Source: Thalassolituus maritimus (GTDB taxonomy: Bacteria; Pseudomonadota; Gammaproteobacteria; Pseudomonadales; Oceanobacteraceae). Taken from it: a stretch of 38,522 nucleotides of DNA. The translations under genes and the position numbers were made by a program. Positions 6,922 through 15,900 of the stretch are shown here, one piece after another; within the stretch, counting starts at the first letter, position 1, and every line of letters begins with the position of its first letter. The stretch spans positions 1 to 38,522 of the forward strand of contig NZ_FTOH01000016.1 in NCBI RefSeq assembly GCF_900156675.1. The letters are read 5' to 3'. The notes beneath the pieces are model-generated. The model saw only the letters and a list, made by a program, of their open reading frames with translations. It was not told the origin of the DNA and made no database searches.

Positions 6922-8484
6922 GTGGTCATGGAAGAAAAAGAAATATCGCCTCGCTCATTGCGCACAATAATTGCCGATATGTGCATGTCTCGTGGGGCTG
7001 AGCTAGCTTGCGCGGATGGGCTGTTAAGCTTTACATACAGGCAATTGGATTCATTCTCGAACGATATTTATGTTCAATGTAATGATGCTGGCTTAGCTGG
7101 CGCGGTTATTTGTTTAGCTATTCCAAGTAGTGCAAGATATATCGCCTCTGTTTTGTCAATCGTCAAGCTGCGCGGGGTGTTTGTACCAATAGATCTGGCT
7201 TGGCCGGAGGAGCGTATTCGAGCTATTTTGGCGATGATAAAACCAGCGGCAATCTTTGTAGAAAAAGATCAGCTGTCCAGGTTTGAAGGTATTCTTGCTG
7301 CTGTGAATTTATCATGTTTTGCTAAGCCAATATGCGATGAGCAACTATTTCTGCTGCAAAACAACGATAGTTCTAAACACAATGATCTAAGCAAAAGCTG
7401 GACAAATGACTCACTATATTTGATTAGTACCTCTGGCTCTACTGGTGTACCCAATATCGTCGAAGGAAAACACCTTTCTTTGTCTCATTTTATTAATTGG
7501 CAAATATCAACGTTTGGGATAGACAGCACGTGCAGGGTGTCGTTGCTCGCGCCGACGACCTTTGATGTGAGTTTGCGAGATATTTTTTTACCGCTTTGCA
7601 CGGGCGGCACGGTGTTTGTTCCGCCGCCAAAAGCAAGATATCATCCTGTGAATTTTCCCATGTGGGTTCAGCAAAACAAAATTAATTTGATTCACACTGT
7701 GCCGTCAGTATTCAAAATGGCAGCATCCGTTGCGAGTTTTAAGCACTCCTTTGCATCAGTGGAAAAGATGTTTTTGTCTGGCGAGAAATTGTATGTAGAC
7801 GATGCTGCAATATTTTACGACATACTGTCGCCAGCAGCCCAACTGTATAACCTTTATGGCCCTACTGAAAGCACGTTGGTAAAAACATACTACGAAGTAC
7901 CAAGAGATCTGCAAGCTTTAGCGGTGGATATTGTTCCAATAGGTCACCCCATTGCCGATTGTGAAGTCCTCATAGAAAAAGCCGGTGATGATCAATGTGG
8001 CGAGATTATTCTTAAATCTAAGTACTTGTCTCAAGGCTATTATAAAAATAATCAGTTAACAGCAGAAAGGTTTGTAAATTTCGATGGCGATGCGGCAGAT
8101 GTTACTTGCTACAAGTCTGGTGATTTGGGCTATTACGATAACAATGGCTTATTGCATATCGTAGGGCGCAATGATTCCCAGGTGAAAGTGGCCGGGAACC
8201 GGGTTGAATTAAATGAAATCGAGGTATGTCTTAGAAAATTTGCCGGAATTGATGATGTCATCGTGTTGGCATATACAGCCTCGGAGCAAGACCATGAGCC
8301 AAAAATATGCTGCGTTGTTACGTCATCTAAAGGAATTAAAGAGAACGAGATAAGAGATTACCTAAGGGAGCAATTACCGAGTTATTTGGTGCCTTCGAGT
8401 ATCTGCGAGATACCCGCATTTCCATTATTGCCGAATGGGAAAAAGGATCGGAAAAAACTACTTAGCATGGTGCAAACAAAATGA
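6922..8484 (+). CDS. Free-standing NRPS adenylation domain (amino acid-AMP ligase)
   Basis: Activates a carboxylic acid, probably an amino acid, as its adenylate and loads a carrier protein. The 520 residues cover one complete A domain: STSGSTGVP (about 170-178), TFDVSLRDIF (core A4 region), LYGPTES, YKSGDLGYY, the hinge motif GRNDSQVKVAGNRVEL and a terminal LPNGKKDRK with the A10 Lys. No carrier is fused. By eye the pocket positions read D-V-R-H-F-S-L-L-V, loosely like serine codes but with Arg at the third position; I do not assign a substrate. Start GTG 6922 is preferred: AGGAAG ends 7 nt upstream, while ATG 6928 would be 13 nt away. It overlaps the next gene by four bases; the carrier at the start of that protein is its likely partner. 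Confidence 0.9.
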   Translation: MVMEEKEISPRSLRTIIADMCMSRGAELACADGLLSFTYRQLDSFSNDIYVQCNDAGLAGAVICLAIPSSARYIASVLSIVKLRGVFVPIDLAWPEERIRAILAMIKPAAIFVEKDQLSRFEGILAAVNLSCFAKPICDEQLFLLQNNDSSKHNDLSKSWTNDSLYLISTSGSTGVPNIVEGKHLSLSHFINWQISTFGIDSTCRVSLLAPTTFDVSLRDIFLPLCTGGTVFVPPPKARYHPVNFPMWVQQNKINLIHTVPSVFKMAASVASFKHSFASVEKMFLSGEKLYVDDAAIFYDILSPAAQLYNLYGPTESTLVKTYYEVPRDLQALAVDIVPIGHPIADCEVLIEKAGDDQCGEIILKSKYLSQGYYKNNQLTAERFVNFDGDAADVTCYKSGDLGYYDNNGLLHIVGRNDSQVKVAGNRVELNEIEVCLRKFAGIDDVIVLAYTASEQDHEPKICCVVTSSKGIKENEIRDYLREQLPSYLVPSSICEIPAFPLLPNGKKDRKKLLSMVQTK

Positions 8485-10130
8485 AAGCTAGCGAAATGGG
8501 AATTACAGAAAAATTATCGAGCTATTGCCAAGATATTTTAGAGTTTGAGGTCGACACTGATATATCTCTTGTGTCTCAAGGGGTCACCTCCATGAAGTTA
8601 ATGCAGCTAGTCGGTAAGATATATGAGGAGTTTAATGTCATCGTTGATATTACTGACCTCATGGAGGATGTGAGTGTTCGTACACTGGCAACACTTCTTT
8701 GTAGCGAAACTTCTACCGACCATGATATTGAACAGCAATCCGCAATTGAAACGCCGCTGAACGAAATTCAGCGTACTTTTTGGGATATGCAAGAATATTC
8801 AGAGTGCAAAAAAGCTTACAACGAAGGCGTGAGTCATTTGGTTTGTGGCGATTTGGATCTCGATCTTTGCAAGCAAGTTTTAATTCGCTTAGTTGAACGC
8901 CAGCCGGAATTGAGAACGGCCTATTATGTATCTGAGGCCAAGCCTGTGCAACGTGTGCTCGAAATGGCCGATGTTCAAGATAAGCTTAATATCGAATTTG
9001 CTGATTTTAGTGGCGAAAGCGAGCCGATGCAGGCCGTTGAACAAGCGCATCGCGCGCTTTATGCGACAGAGTTTGATTTATCTCAGCCGCCTAACTTTCG
9101 AGTTGCCATGTGGCGGGTGGGTCCTAAAAAATGGGTTGTGTCGTGGGTCGTATTCCATATAGTCACTGATTGGTGGGCTGTTGATATATTGCGAAAAGAA
9201 GCTGCGCTAATATACAGTGCTTTAATTAAGCAAGATGGCCGTGAAGCAAAATTATCCACAGTTACCCCGATAAATTACAATATCGATTGTTATGGTGAGC
9301 GTGAGCGCGACGAAGCTTTTTGGCAGTCACGTTTTGAAGCGGCGCCAGCAGAAGTGGATTTATCTACGTCACGAAGACCCCCCATTAAGTCCTACAAAGG
9401 TGATGTTCATCTGTTCGAACTCACTCAAATTAGTTATGCGGATTTGAATCATGTGCGCGAGACCTTATCGGTGACGATGTCCAGTTTTGTGTTCTCTGCG
9501 TTTAATATCTTAACCTCAGCGATGAGTGATGAAACGGATATTACAACCGGCGTGCCGTTTTTGAATAGATACCAACCAGAAGTGCAAAATGCAGTCGGTA
9601 TATTTGTTAACAGTTTACCTATTCGAATTGGGGTGGATAAAAACTCACATGTTAATGACTTTGTTCTAAGTTGCCATAAAGAATTACTATTGGCATATAA
9701 ACATGGTCGCTATCCCGCCAGATCAATCTTGAGCTTTCAAAATATAAAAACCAAGTTGAGTCGATCGCCTCTTTATGAGCAGCTTTTTACCTATTATGAC
9801 AATACGATTGTAGAAAGCGAGTATGCTGAATTTGGCATTACAGTTAAAGAGATTGAGATACCCAGAGGAACATGCAAGTACGATATTGCTTTTTTTGTGA
9901 CGAAGCAAGGGAATGCATTGCATACCAAGATTGAATACACCAAAGCATTATTTAGCGAAGATGATATAACAAATATGGTGAATGCTTACCAAGAAATACT
10001 GGTTCGCATAAGAGAAAGTCAAGCGCAGCCTGTTGGTGATTTGATTAGTGATATTAGGGCTCAATATTTTTTAAACAACGTTGATGAGATCGAACACAGT
10101 CAATCTCCCGCGTTATCGGTTGCGGAGTAA
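8481..10130 (+). CDS. PCP-C didomain NRPS protein (carrier plus condensation domain)
   Basis: Residues 1-75 are a peptidyl carrier domain; Ser37 in SQGVTSMKLMQL is the phosphopantetheine site. From about 90 the protein is a condensation domain (TPLNEIQRTFW at the start). The HHxxxDG active site reads F-H-I-V-T-D-W (225-231): the catalytic second His226 and Asp230 remain, the first His is Phe and the Gly is Trp. Later motifs (GVPFLNRYQPEVQNAVGIF, then SPLYEQLFTY) fit an LCL- or starter-type C domain. It starts with an ATGA overlap with the A-domain gene. The order A, then PCP-C, suggests one split module: its own carrier is loaded in trans and the C domain joins that unit to an acyl or aminoacyl partner. 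Confidence 0.88.
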   Translation: MKASEMGITEKLSSYCQDILEFEVDTDISLVSQGVTSMKLMQLVGKIYEEFNVIVDITDLMEDVSVRTLATLLCSETSTDHDIEQQSAIETPLNEIQRTFWDMQEYSECKKAYNEGVSHLVCGDLDLDLCKQVLIRLVERQPELRTAYYVSEAKPVQRVLEMADVQDKLNIEFADFSGESEPMQAVEQAHRALYATEFDLSQPPNFRVAMWRVGPKKWVVSWVVFHIVTDWWAVDILRKEAALIYSALIKQDGREAKLSTVTPINYNIDCYGERERDEAFWQSRFEAAPAEVDLSTSRRPPIKSYKGDVHLFELTQISYADLNHVRETLSVTMSSFVFSAFNILTSAMSDETDITTGVPFLNRYQPEVQNAVGIFVNSLPIRIGVDKNSHVNDFVLSCHKELLLAYKHGRYPARSILSFQNIKTKLSRSPLYEQLFTYYDNTIVESEYAEFGITVKEIEIPRGTCKYDIAFFVTKQGNALHTKIEYTKALFSEDDITNMVNAYQEILVRIRESQAQPVGDLISDIRAQYFLNNVDEIEHSQSPALSVAE

Positions 10131-10137
10131 AGTAACG

Positions 10138-11430
10138 ATGGAATTACACTCTTTAAAATACGAACAAGATGAAAGATTAATGAGGTGCTTTGGTAACCTC
10201 GACAAGGCAAAATCAGAGGTTGAATTTGCGCACAAGAAAGTTAGGTATTTCAAAGATAGTTTAAACCTAAATAACGAGTTTTCGAACAGCGCTGGATTAA
10301 ATTCTGTTCCAATCTCAGATAAATCGGTTTATAGAAAAAATTTTCCAGCAGGTATTTTATCAGAAGGCTCATCGCTTAAAGATCCGTATGTGAGTCGCTT
10401 GCAAAGTAGTGGCACAAGCGGTGAGCGTTTAGTAAGCGTAATCCATTCTTTTAAGCTTGCTGAGCGGATGGCCAACTGTTTGTCGATCAATCCGGCTTTT
10501 CAATATCTGTCGAAGGTTCCCAGGATTAAAACGTGTCGATATGCCGCACCTAATTGCTCCGATGTGGAATGCGCCAATCCACGATCTACCATGCAGGATA
10601 GAATTTTAGCGGATGGGACCTTGGTTCTTCCGGTATACCATGATTTGTTAACAACCCCAGATAGCATGCTTCGCATGGCATTTGATGAATTGCACTCCTA
10701 TGAACCAGATTTGTGGTACGTCGACCCTATGCATTTATCCATCCTGATTAAAAAAGCCAAGTCGGAGGGTTGGGCGTTTGACTTAGACAGAAAATTCTCG
10801 GTGCTGCTAACATATACGTTTGCGACGCGCGCATTACTTCGTCAAATCTCCGAGCTATGTGCAGGCCATGCGCCAGTGGCCTCTGTGATGGCAATGTCTG
10901 AATTTGGCTTTGTTGGTTTGGGTTGCGAGCATGGCAATTTACACCTAAATGATAAAGACTATTTCCTAGAATTTATTCAAATGGAGGGCACTCATCCAGA
11001 TGATAATCTTTGGGAATTGGTAATTACCAGTATCGGGGATCGTTTGTGTCCGCATATTCGCTATCAAACAAATGATATCTATCATCTTCATGGTGCTTGT
11101 GATTGCGGAAATTCCATGCCGCGAGTTTCTTTTCTCGGGCGATCTAAAGATTTACTCAGGTTGCCCAGTGGTAAATATATTACCCCAGGTTCGCTGGATG
11201 AGGTTGTTGGTGCGCCCAAATGGATCGACATTTATCAACTGACCGAGCAAGAGGTGGGTGCTTATATTTTCCGCTTTACAGGTAACAAGGATTGTTTTTC
11301 CGACGCGGAAAAATCGCAACTTCGTCAAAAGCTTCAAGCTTTACTGGAAACAGAGAATGTGCGCGTGGATGACGTGAATTACTTTCCATTTGAGCGCGGT
11401 GGAAAATTTCAGCTAATACGAAAGAGTTAA
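10138..11430 (+). CDS. PaaK-like (phenylacetate-CoA ligase family) acyl-adenylating enzyme
   Basis: ANL-superfamily protein resembling phenylacetyl-CoA ligase / coenzyme F390 synthetase, not NRPS A domains. It has the ATP loop SSGTSGERLVS (about 99-109), MSEFGFVGLGCEHG in the acyl-binding region, IRYQTNDIY (Asn-Asp in place of Gly-Asp) and the hinge GRSKDLLRLPSGKYI with a typical C-terminal subdomain. The family activates aryl or simple acids and passes them to CoA or a carrier. ATG 10138 is chosen because GGAG lies 10 nt upstream; an earlier in-frame start at 10081 would overlap the previous gene by 50 nt. Possible substrates are an aromatic acid or hydrazinoacetate; neither can be decided here. 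Confidence 0.82.
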   Translation: MELHSLKYEQDERLMRCFGNLDKAKSEVEFAHKKVRYFKDSLNLNNEFSNSAGLNSVPISDKSVYRKNFPAGILSEGSSLKDPYVSRLQSSGTSGERLVSVIHSFKLAERMANCLSINPAFQYLSKVPRIKTCRYAAPNCSDVECANPRSTMQDRILADGTLVLPVYHDLLTTPDSMLRMAFDELHSYEPDLWYVDPMHLSILIKKAKSEGWAFDLDRKFSVLLTYTFATRALLRQISELCAGHAPVASVMAMSEFGFVGLGCEHGNLHLNDKDYFLEFIQMEGTHPDDNLWELVITSIGDRLCPHIRYQTNDIYHLHGACDCGNSMPRVSFLGRSKDLLRLPSGKYITPGSLDEVVGAPKWIDIYQLTEQEVGAYIFRFTGNKDCFSDAEKSQLRQKLQALLETENVRVDDVNYFPFERGGKFQLIRKS

Positions 11431-11482
11431 TGTTTACTTTGAACGTAAATAACGAGATACGCATAATAAGGTGATGCTATAG

Positions 11483-12709
11483 ATGAGTATTTGTGAAGAT
11501 AAAAAACTTGAAGGATTAGACTCTATTCGTGGTGATTTTCCAGTGTTGGCGCGCGAAGTGGATGGTAGAACGGTTAACTATCTTGATAGTGCCGCGACTA
11601 CGTTAAAGCCACAATCAGTCATAGATGCAGTGACTCGTTACTATACTGAATTTACAGCCAATATTCATCGAGGTCGACACCGATTGTCTGAAGAGGCGTC
11701 GGATCGATATGAGGAAGCACGCTATAAAGTTGCTTTGTTAACAAATAGTGCAAGTAATGAAGTGATTTTTGTTCGTAATACAACGGAAGCTATTAACTTA
11801 GCGAATCATTGCATTGGTTTAACAAAAGACGATTTTGTTGTTTGCTGCTTAGACAATCATCACTCTCATTTTCTACCCTGGTTGCGTCATGGTAATGTGG
11901 TTTTAGTTGAACAAACTGAGGAGATGCAGCCTGATTTAGAGCATTTCGCAGAGTTACTTAAACTGAAACCCAAAGTTGTTGCGTTAACACATTGCTCAAA
12001 TGTCACGGGTAACTATATTCCATTGGATGTGATGTCGAAAATGGCCCACGAGGCGGGCGCGCTGGTAGTGGTTGATGCTGCGCAATCTGCTGCTCACCGC
12101 AAGCTTAATTTCTCAGAAAGCTATATTGATTTTCTTGCAATCTCCTCACACAAAATGCTGGGTCCATCCGGTATCGGCTGCCTGATTGGAAAGGCAGACC
12201 TGTTACGCGATGGTGAGCCTATGCTAGTTGGCGGAGGCGTGGTGGATTATGTCACGGCGGATAGTTACCAGTATCGGAAATTACCCCATAAATACGAAGC
12301 CGGAACGCCAGCGATTGAGGCATCTTATGGATTTGGTGCGGCGATTGACTATTTGGAGTCAATTGGTTTTGATCGCATAGAAGCCCATGAAAAGCAACTT
12401 TCAAAAGCATTTATAGAAAGTATTAACAATAAACCGAATCTTGCCTGTCTTGGTCAAATGAGCCTTGAAAACCGCGCACCAATTTTTAGTCTTTACGTTA
12501 AGGGTGTTAGTGATTTATCAGATATCTGTCGCGCCTTGAGCGATTCATATGGGGTGATGTGTAGAAACGGACATTTATGTGCACAACCTCTAGTTGATCA
12601 CTATGCAGGTGGTCAGGTTATCCGCATGTCAGCTTATATATATAACACCGTTGATGAAATAGAGGCTGCGTTGGAAGCATTGAACAGTGTTGTTCAATCT
12701 TACGTATAA
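11483..12709 (+). CDS. SufS-like PLP-dependent enzyme (cysteine desulfurase/lyase family)
   Basis: Class V aminotransferase-fold protein of 408 residues close to SufS/CsdA. NYLDSAATT opens the fold, IHRGRHRLS follows the usual pattern, VVDAAQS binds the PLP ring, and SSHKMLGPSGIG contains the Schiff-base Lys224. RNGHLCAQP at 361-369 carries Cys366, matching the persulfide Cys of SufS (RTGHHCAQP), so desulfurase or selenocysteine-lyase-like chemistry remains possible. No suf or isc genes are nearby. It lies between an acyl ligase and a free ACP and upstream of a cysteine-type NRPS module, so it may supply sulfur or act on a carrier-bound amino acid by elimination or C-S cleavage. Start ATG 11483, with AAGG 11 nt upstream. 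Confidence 0.88.
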   Translation: MSICEDKKLEGLDSIRGDFPVLAREVDGRTVNYLDSAATTLKPQSVIDAVTRYYTEFTANIHRGRHRLSEEASDRYEEARYKVALLTNSASNEVIFVRNTTEAINLANHCIGLTKDDFVVCCLDNHHSHFLPWLRHGNVVLVEQTEEMQPDLEHFAELLKLKPKVVALTHCSNVTGNYIPLDVMSKMAHEAGALVVVDAAQSAAHRKLNFSESYIDFLAISSHKMLGPSGIGCLIGKADLLRDGEPMLVGGGVVDYVTADSYQYRKLPHKYEAGTPAIEASYGFGAAIDYLESIGFDRIEAHEKQLSKAFIESINNKPNLACLGQMSLENRAPIFSLYVKGVSDLSDICRALSDSYGVMCRNGHLCAQPLVDHYAGGQVIRMSAYIYNTVDEIEAALEALNSVVQSYV

Positions 12710-12729
12710 ATCGAAGGGTGCTTAATTAA

Positions 12730-12999
12730 ATGGACATTGTAGAGTTTGTTGAAGCGGTAATTGAATCGATCGATAGCGGTGAAACCAATGTCGATTCGAC
12801 AAAGAGTTTTATCGAGAATGGTGGTTATTCTCTTGCAGCGGTACGCTTGTCGGATATTGTGTTTAAGAAAACGCAGATAGTGATGAACTTCTTCGATATT
12901 ATGGGGGATGAGTCTTTACAGGCATTGCTTAGCAAGATCAATGAAGCCGTCGTCTCCGATAACGATGAATATGCGGATGTAGACGAAGGTGTTTTATGA
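12730..12999 (+). CDS. Free-standing acyl/peptidyl carrier protein
   Basis: 89-residue carrier. Ser34 in NGGYSLAAVRL is the phosphopantetheine attachment site (GGxSL pattern), with the usual acidic helix downstream and a very acidic C-terminus. It overlaps the NRPS gene start by an ATGA junction and sits directly behind the SufS-like gene, suggesting that the PLP enzyme, this carrier and the Cy-A-PCP-TE protein work together. The loaded group is unknown; the PaaK-like ligase two genes upstream is a candidate loader. Confidence 0.87.
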   Translation: MDIVEFVEAVIESIDSGETNVDSTKSFIENGGYSLAAVRLSDIVFKKTQIVMNFFDIMGDESLQALLSKINEAVVSDNDEYADVDEGVL

Positions 13000-15900
13000 G
13001 CACTAAAGAGAATAGTAAGTTAGCTGCCGCACTCAATGAAACCGAGTCGCTCAATATCAGCGAAGAGACCTATCAACTGGTTGAGACTTTAAGTACAGCT
13101 GGTGTAGAAATCAGTAGCCAGGGTGGCAAGTTAGCGTTTAAAGCTGATAAAGGTGTAATGACCACGGAGTTGATGAATCGGCTGCGTTCGCAAAAAACAC
13201 AATTATTGCTGCTATTGTCGGAAGATGACGCTGATAGAGGGGGTATTTGTGTATTACCGCTTTCTGAACTGCAACAGTCTTATTGGATTGGTGAGGCGGG
13301 CGAGGTTGGTGTTGCTGGCGCCGACCACTGGTACAATCAATTTGAAGTTGAAACGCTGGATCTCGACACGTTGAAGCGGGCATTGGCTATGCTCATCGAG
13401 CGCCACGATTATCTAAGATCCTATATAACAGAAGATGGTTTTTTAACGATATTGGACAAAAGCTATAGCTTTTCGTTTGAATATATTGATCACAGCGGTC
13501 TATCTTTAACAGAAGAAAAAACAGCTGTTCAAAAAATTAAAGATGAGATGTGTCGGCCGATATCCGCGAATCAATGGCCGCTGTATAGAATGTATGTTCA
13601 ACAACTCTCCGGCAGTTTTCGGGTGCATGTGTGCGGACGTCTTCTGATTGGTGATGCAGCCTCTTGGCAGCTCTATGCCGATGAACTGGGGCTATTGTTA
13701 GAAGATACGGCGCGTGATGATCTGTCCGATCCGCAAAGCTTATCTGTTGCTATGCTCAATCAGTTTAGGCAGCGGCTCTCCAAAGAATATCAAATGTCGC
13801 GTCAGTATTGGCTGAGTAGAAAGTTACCTACCTCACCCGCATTGCCTATTCATTCAGTGAATTCAAAGTTTAGTCGGTTAATCGGCGATTTTGATGATGC
13901 AATCACAAACGCGTTGGCGGCTAAAGCACGCGAAAATGGCTTAACCCTCGATAGCGTATTTATGACGTTGTATGCGCTTGTATTAGATATCTGGTCTCAA
14001 GAAAGCAGATTTAGCATTAATGTTTTACACGGCAATAAGCGTCATACTGGTTTTCCATTAGGCAACTTTGGCAGTATTTTAAAGTTAGAGATAGATCTAA
14101 ATAGAGATCATGCATTTGCAGAGATCGCCAAATCTATTCGCAAGCAATTTCTGCAAGATATGGCACATGCCGCTGTTGATGGTGTAAAGGCACAGCGCAT
14201 GAGTAATCATCATGCTGAGTTTTCAGGTACGGCGAGTCAAGTGGCCTATTCAAGTGGCTTTGGCATCGGACGACCGAGTAAGGCCGAAATCGGGCTGGCG
14301 CAAATCGGCTGGGAACCCAACGATGCCTATCTACAAACCCCCGGCGTGATATTGGATTTTCAGGCATTTTACACAGTCGATGGCATTCGCGTTCATTTTG
14401 ATGTGGATTGCGGTAGGTTAGGCGAGGATGTGGCCAATGCTATGTTTAGCAGCCTTCGCGATGCTGTAATAAATATCGCCGCAATGCCCAATTGGAATGA
14501 AACCTTGTTGATTGATCTTCCCAAGGATCAGTTGGCATCGATTAGTCAGGCAAATGCGACCCAAAAGCAACAAACCTTGCATTATTTACACGAGCTTGTG
14601 GCAAAGCGTCTCGATGATGGACAGGGCATTGCATTAAAAACAGATGAATTAACGTTAAGCTATTCGACACTGTCAGAATACGTGGATAAGATGGTGTTAA
14701 AGCTGGTTGAAGATAGTATTAATGTACAGCATCCCATTGCTGTTGTGGCAAAAAAAGGATGGCAACAAATTGTTGCGACCATCGCCATTGTGAAGGCCGG
14801 TGGCAGCTACGTGCCGATTGATCCCTCTTGGCCGGCGACTCGAATTGCCTCTGTGCTTAACCGTATCGGGTGCGAGTGTATCGTTGCAGATCAAGTTGGC
14901 TATGCGTCTATTCAACGAGAGGCTCTTGATCATGGGCGCGCTAACTATCTAATTGATCAGGTGGTGGTGGCGGGCATGAATACAACGCCGCATCAAGCTC
15001 AGATAGAAAAAGATAAGATTGCTTATGTGATATTTACCTCCGGTTCCACCGGCGAACCTAAAGGCGTTGCCATTTCGCATTGTGCAGCCGCGAACACAAT
15101 CGAGGATATGATTAATCGATTTGACATTACAAGTAACGATAGTGTGCTTGGCGTTTCAGCATTGCATTTTGATCTGTCTGTGTTTGATATCTTTGCTGTG
15201 CTTGGTGTTGGCGGTAAATTGGTATTACCTCCAGATTGTGCCCGTCCAGATCCTGAGGAGCTTTTTAACTTAGTATTAACTGAGAATATTACACTTTGGA
15301 ACACCGTACCGGCGATTATGGAAATGGTTGTTGAGTATGCGCTGCCAAGGCAGTTAACGCTATCTTCCTTACGCTGCATTTTTATGTCTGGGGACTGGAT
15401 CCCTGTTGATTTGCCGGCAAAACTCAGGCGTGTTTGTCCTAATGCCAGGCTTATTGGCTTGGGAGGCGCCACAGAAGCATCGATTTGGTCCAACTGGTTT
15501 GAAATTGACCGCATACCCGACGGCTGGAAGAGTGTACCGTATGGTAAAGCCTTGGCCAATCAGGCGCTTTATGTCGTGGATCGCTATGGTGCGTTTTGCC
15601 CAGACTGGGTAGAAGGTGACTTGGTGATTGGCGGGCAGGGACTGGCGCAAACTTACTGGGGTTTGCCTGACGAAACAGCGGCTAGGTTTGTTTCTTCTAA
15701 GTTTGATGGTCAGCGAATATATATTACCGGCGATCGTGCGCGACGCTGGCCCGATGGCAATATCGAGTTTTTAGGGCGTATCGACAGTCAAATCAAACTT
15801 AACGGTTACCGTGTTGAACTGGGGGAAGTTGCATCAGCTTTGAAACAATGCACTGGTGTTGAAAATGCTGTTGCTGTGCCCGTTGATTTGCGTGGGCGCA

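Noticed and set aside
15023-15559. 178-codon minus-strand frame inside the NRPS gene
   Set aside because: It is antisense to the conserved A domain, has no ribosome site and shows no protein-family features.
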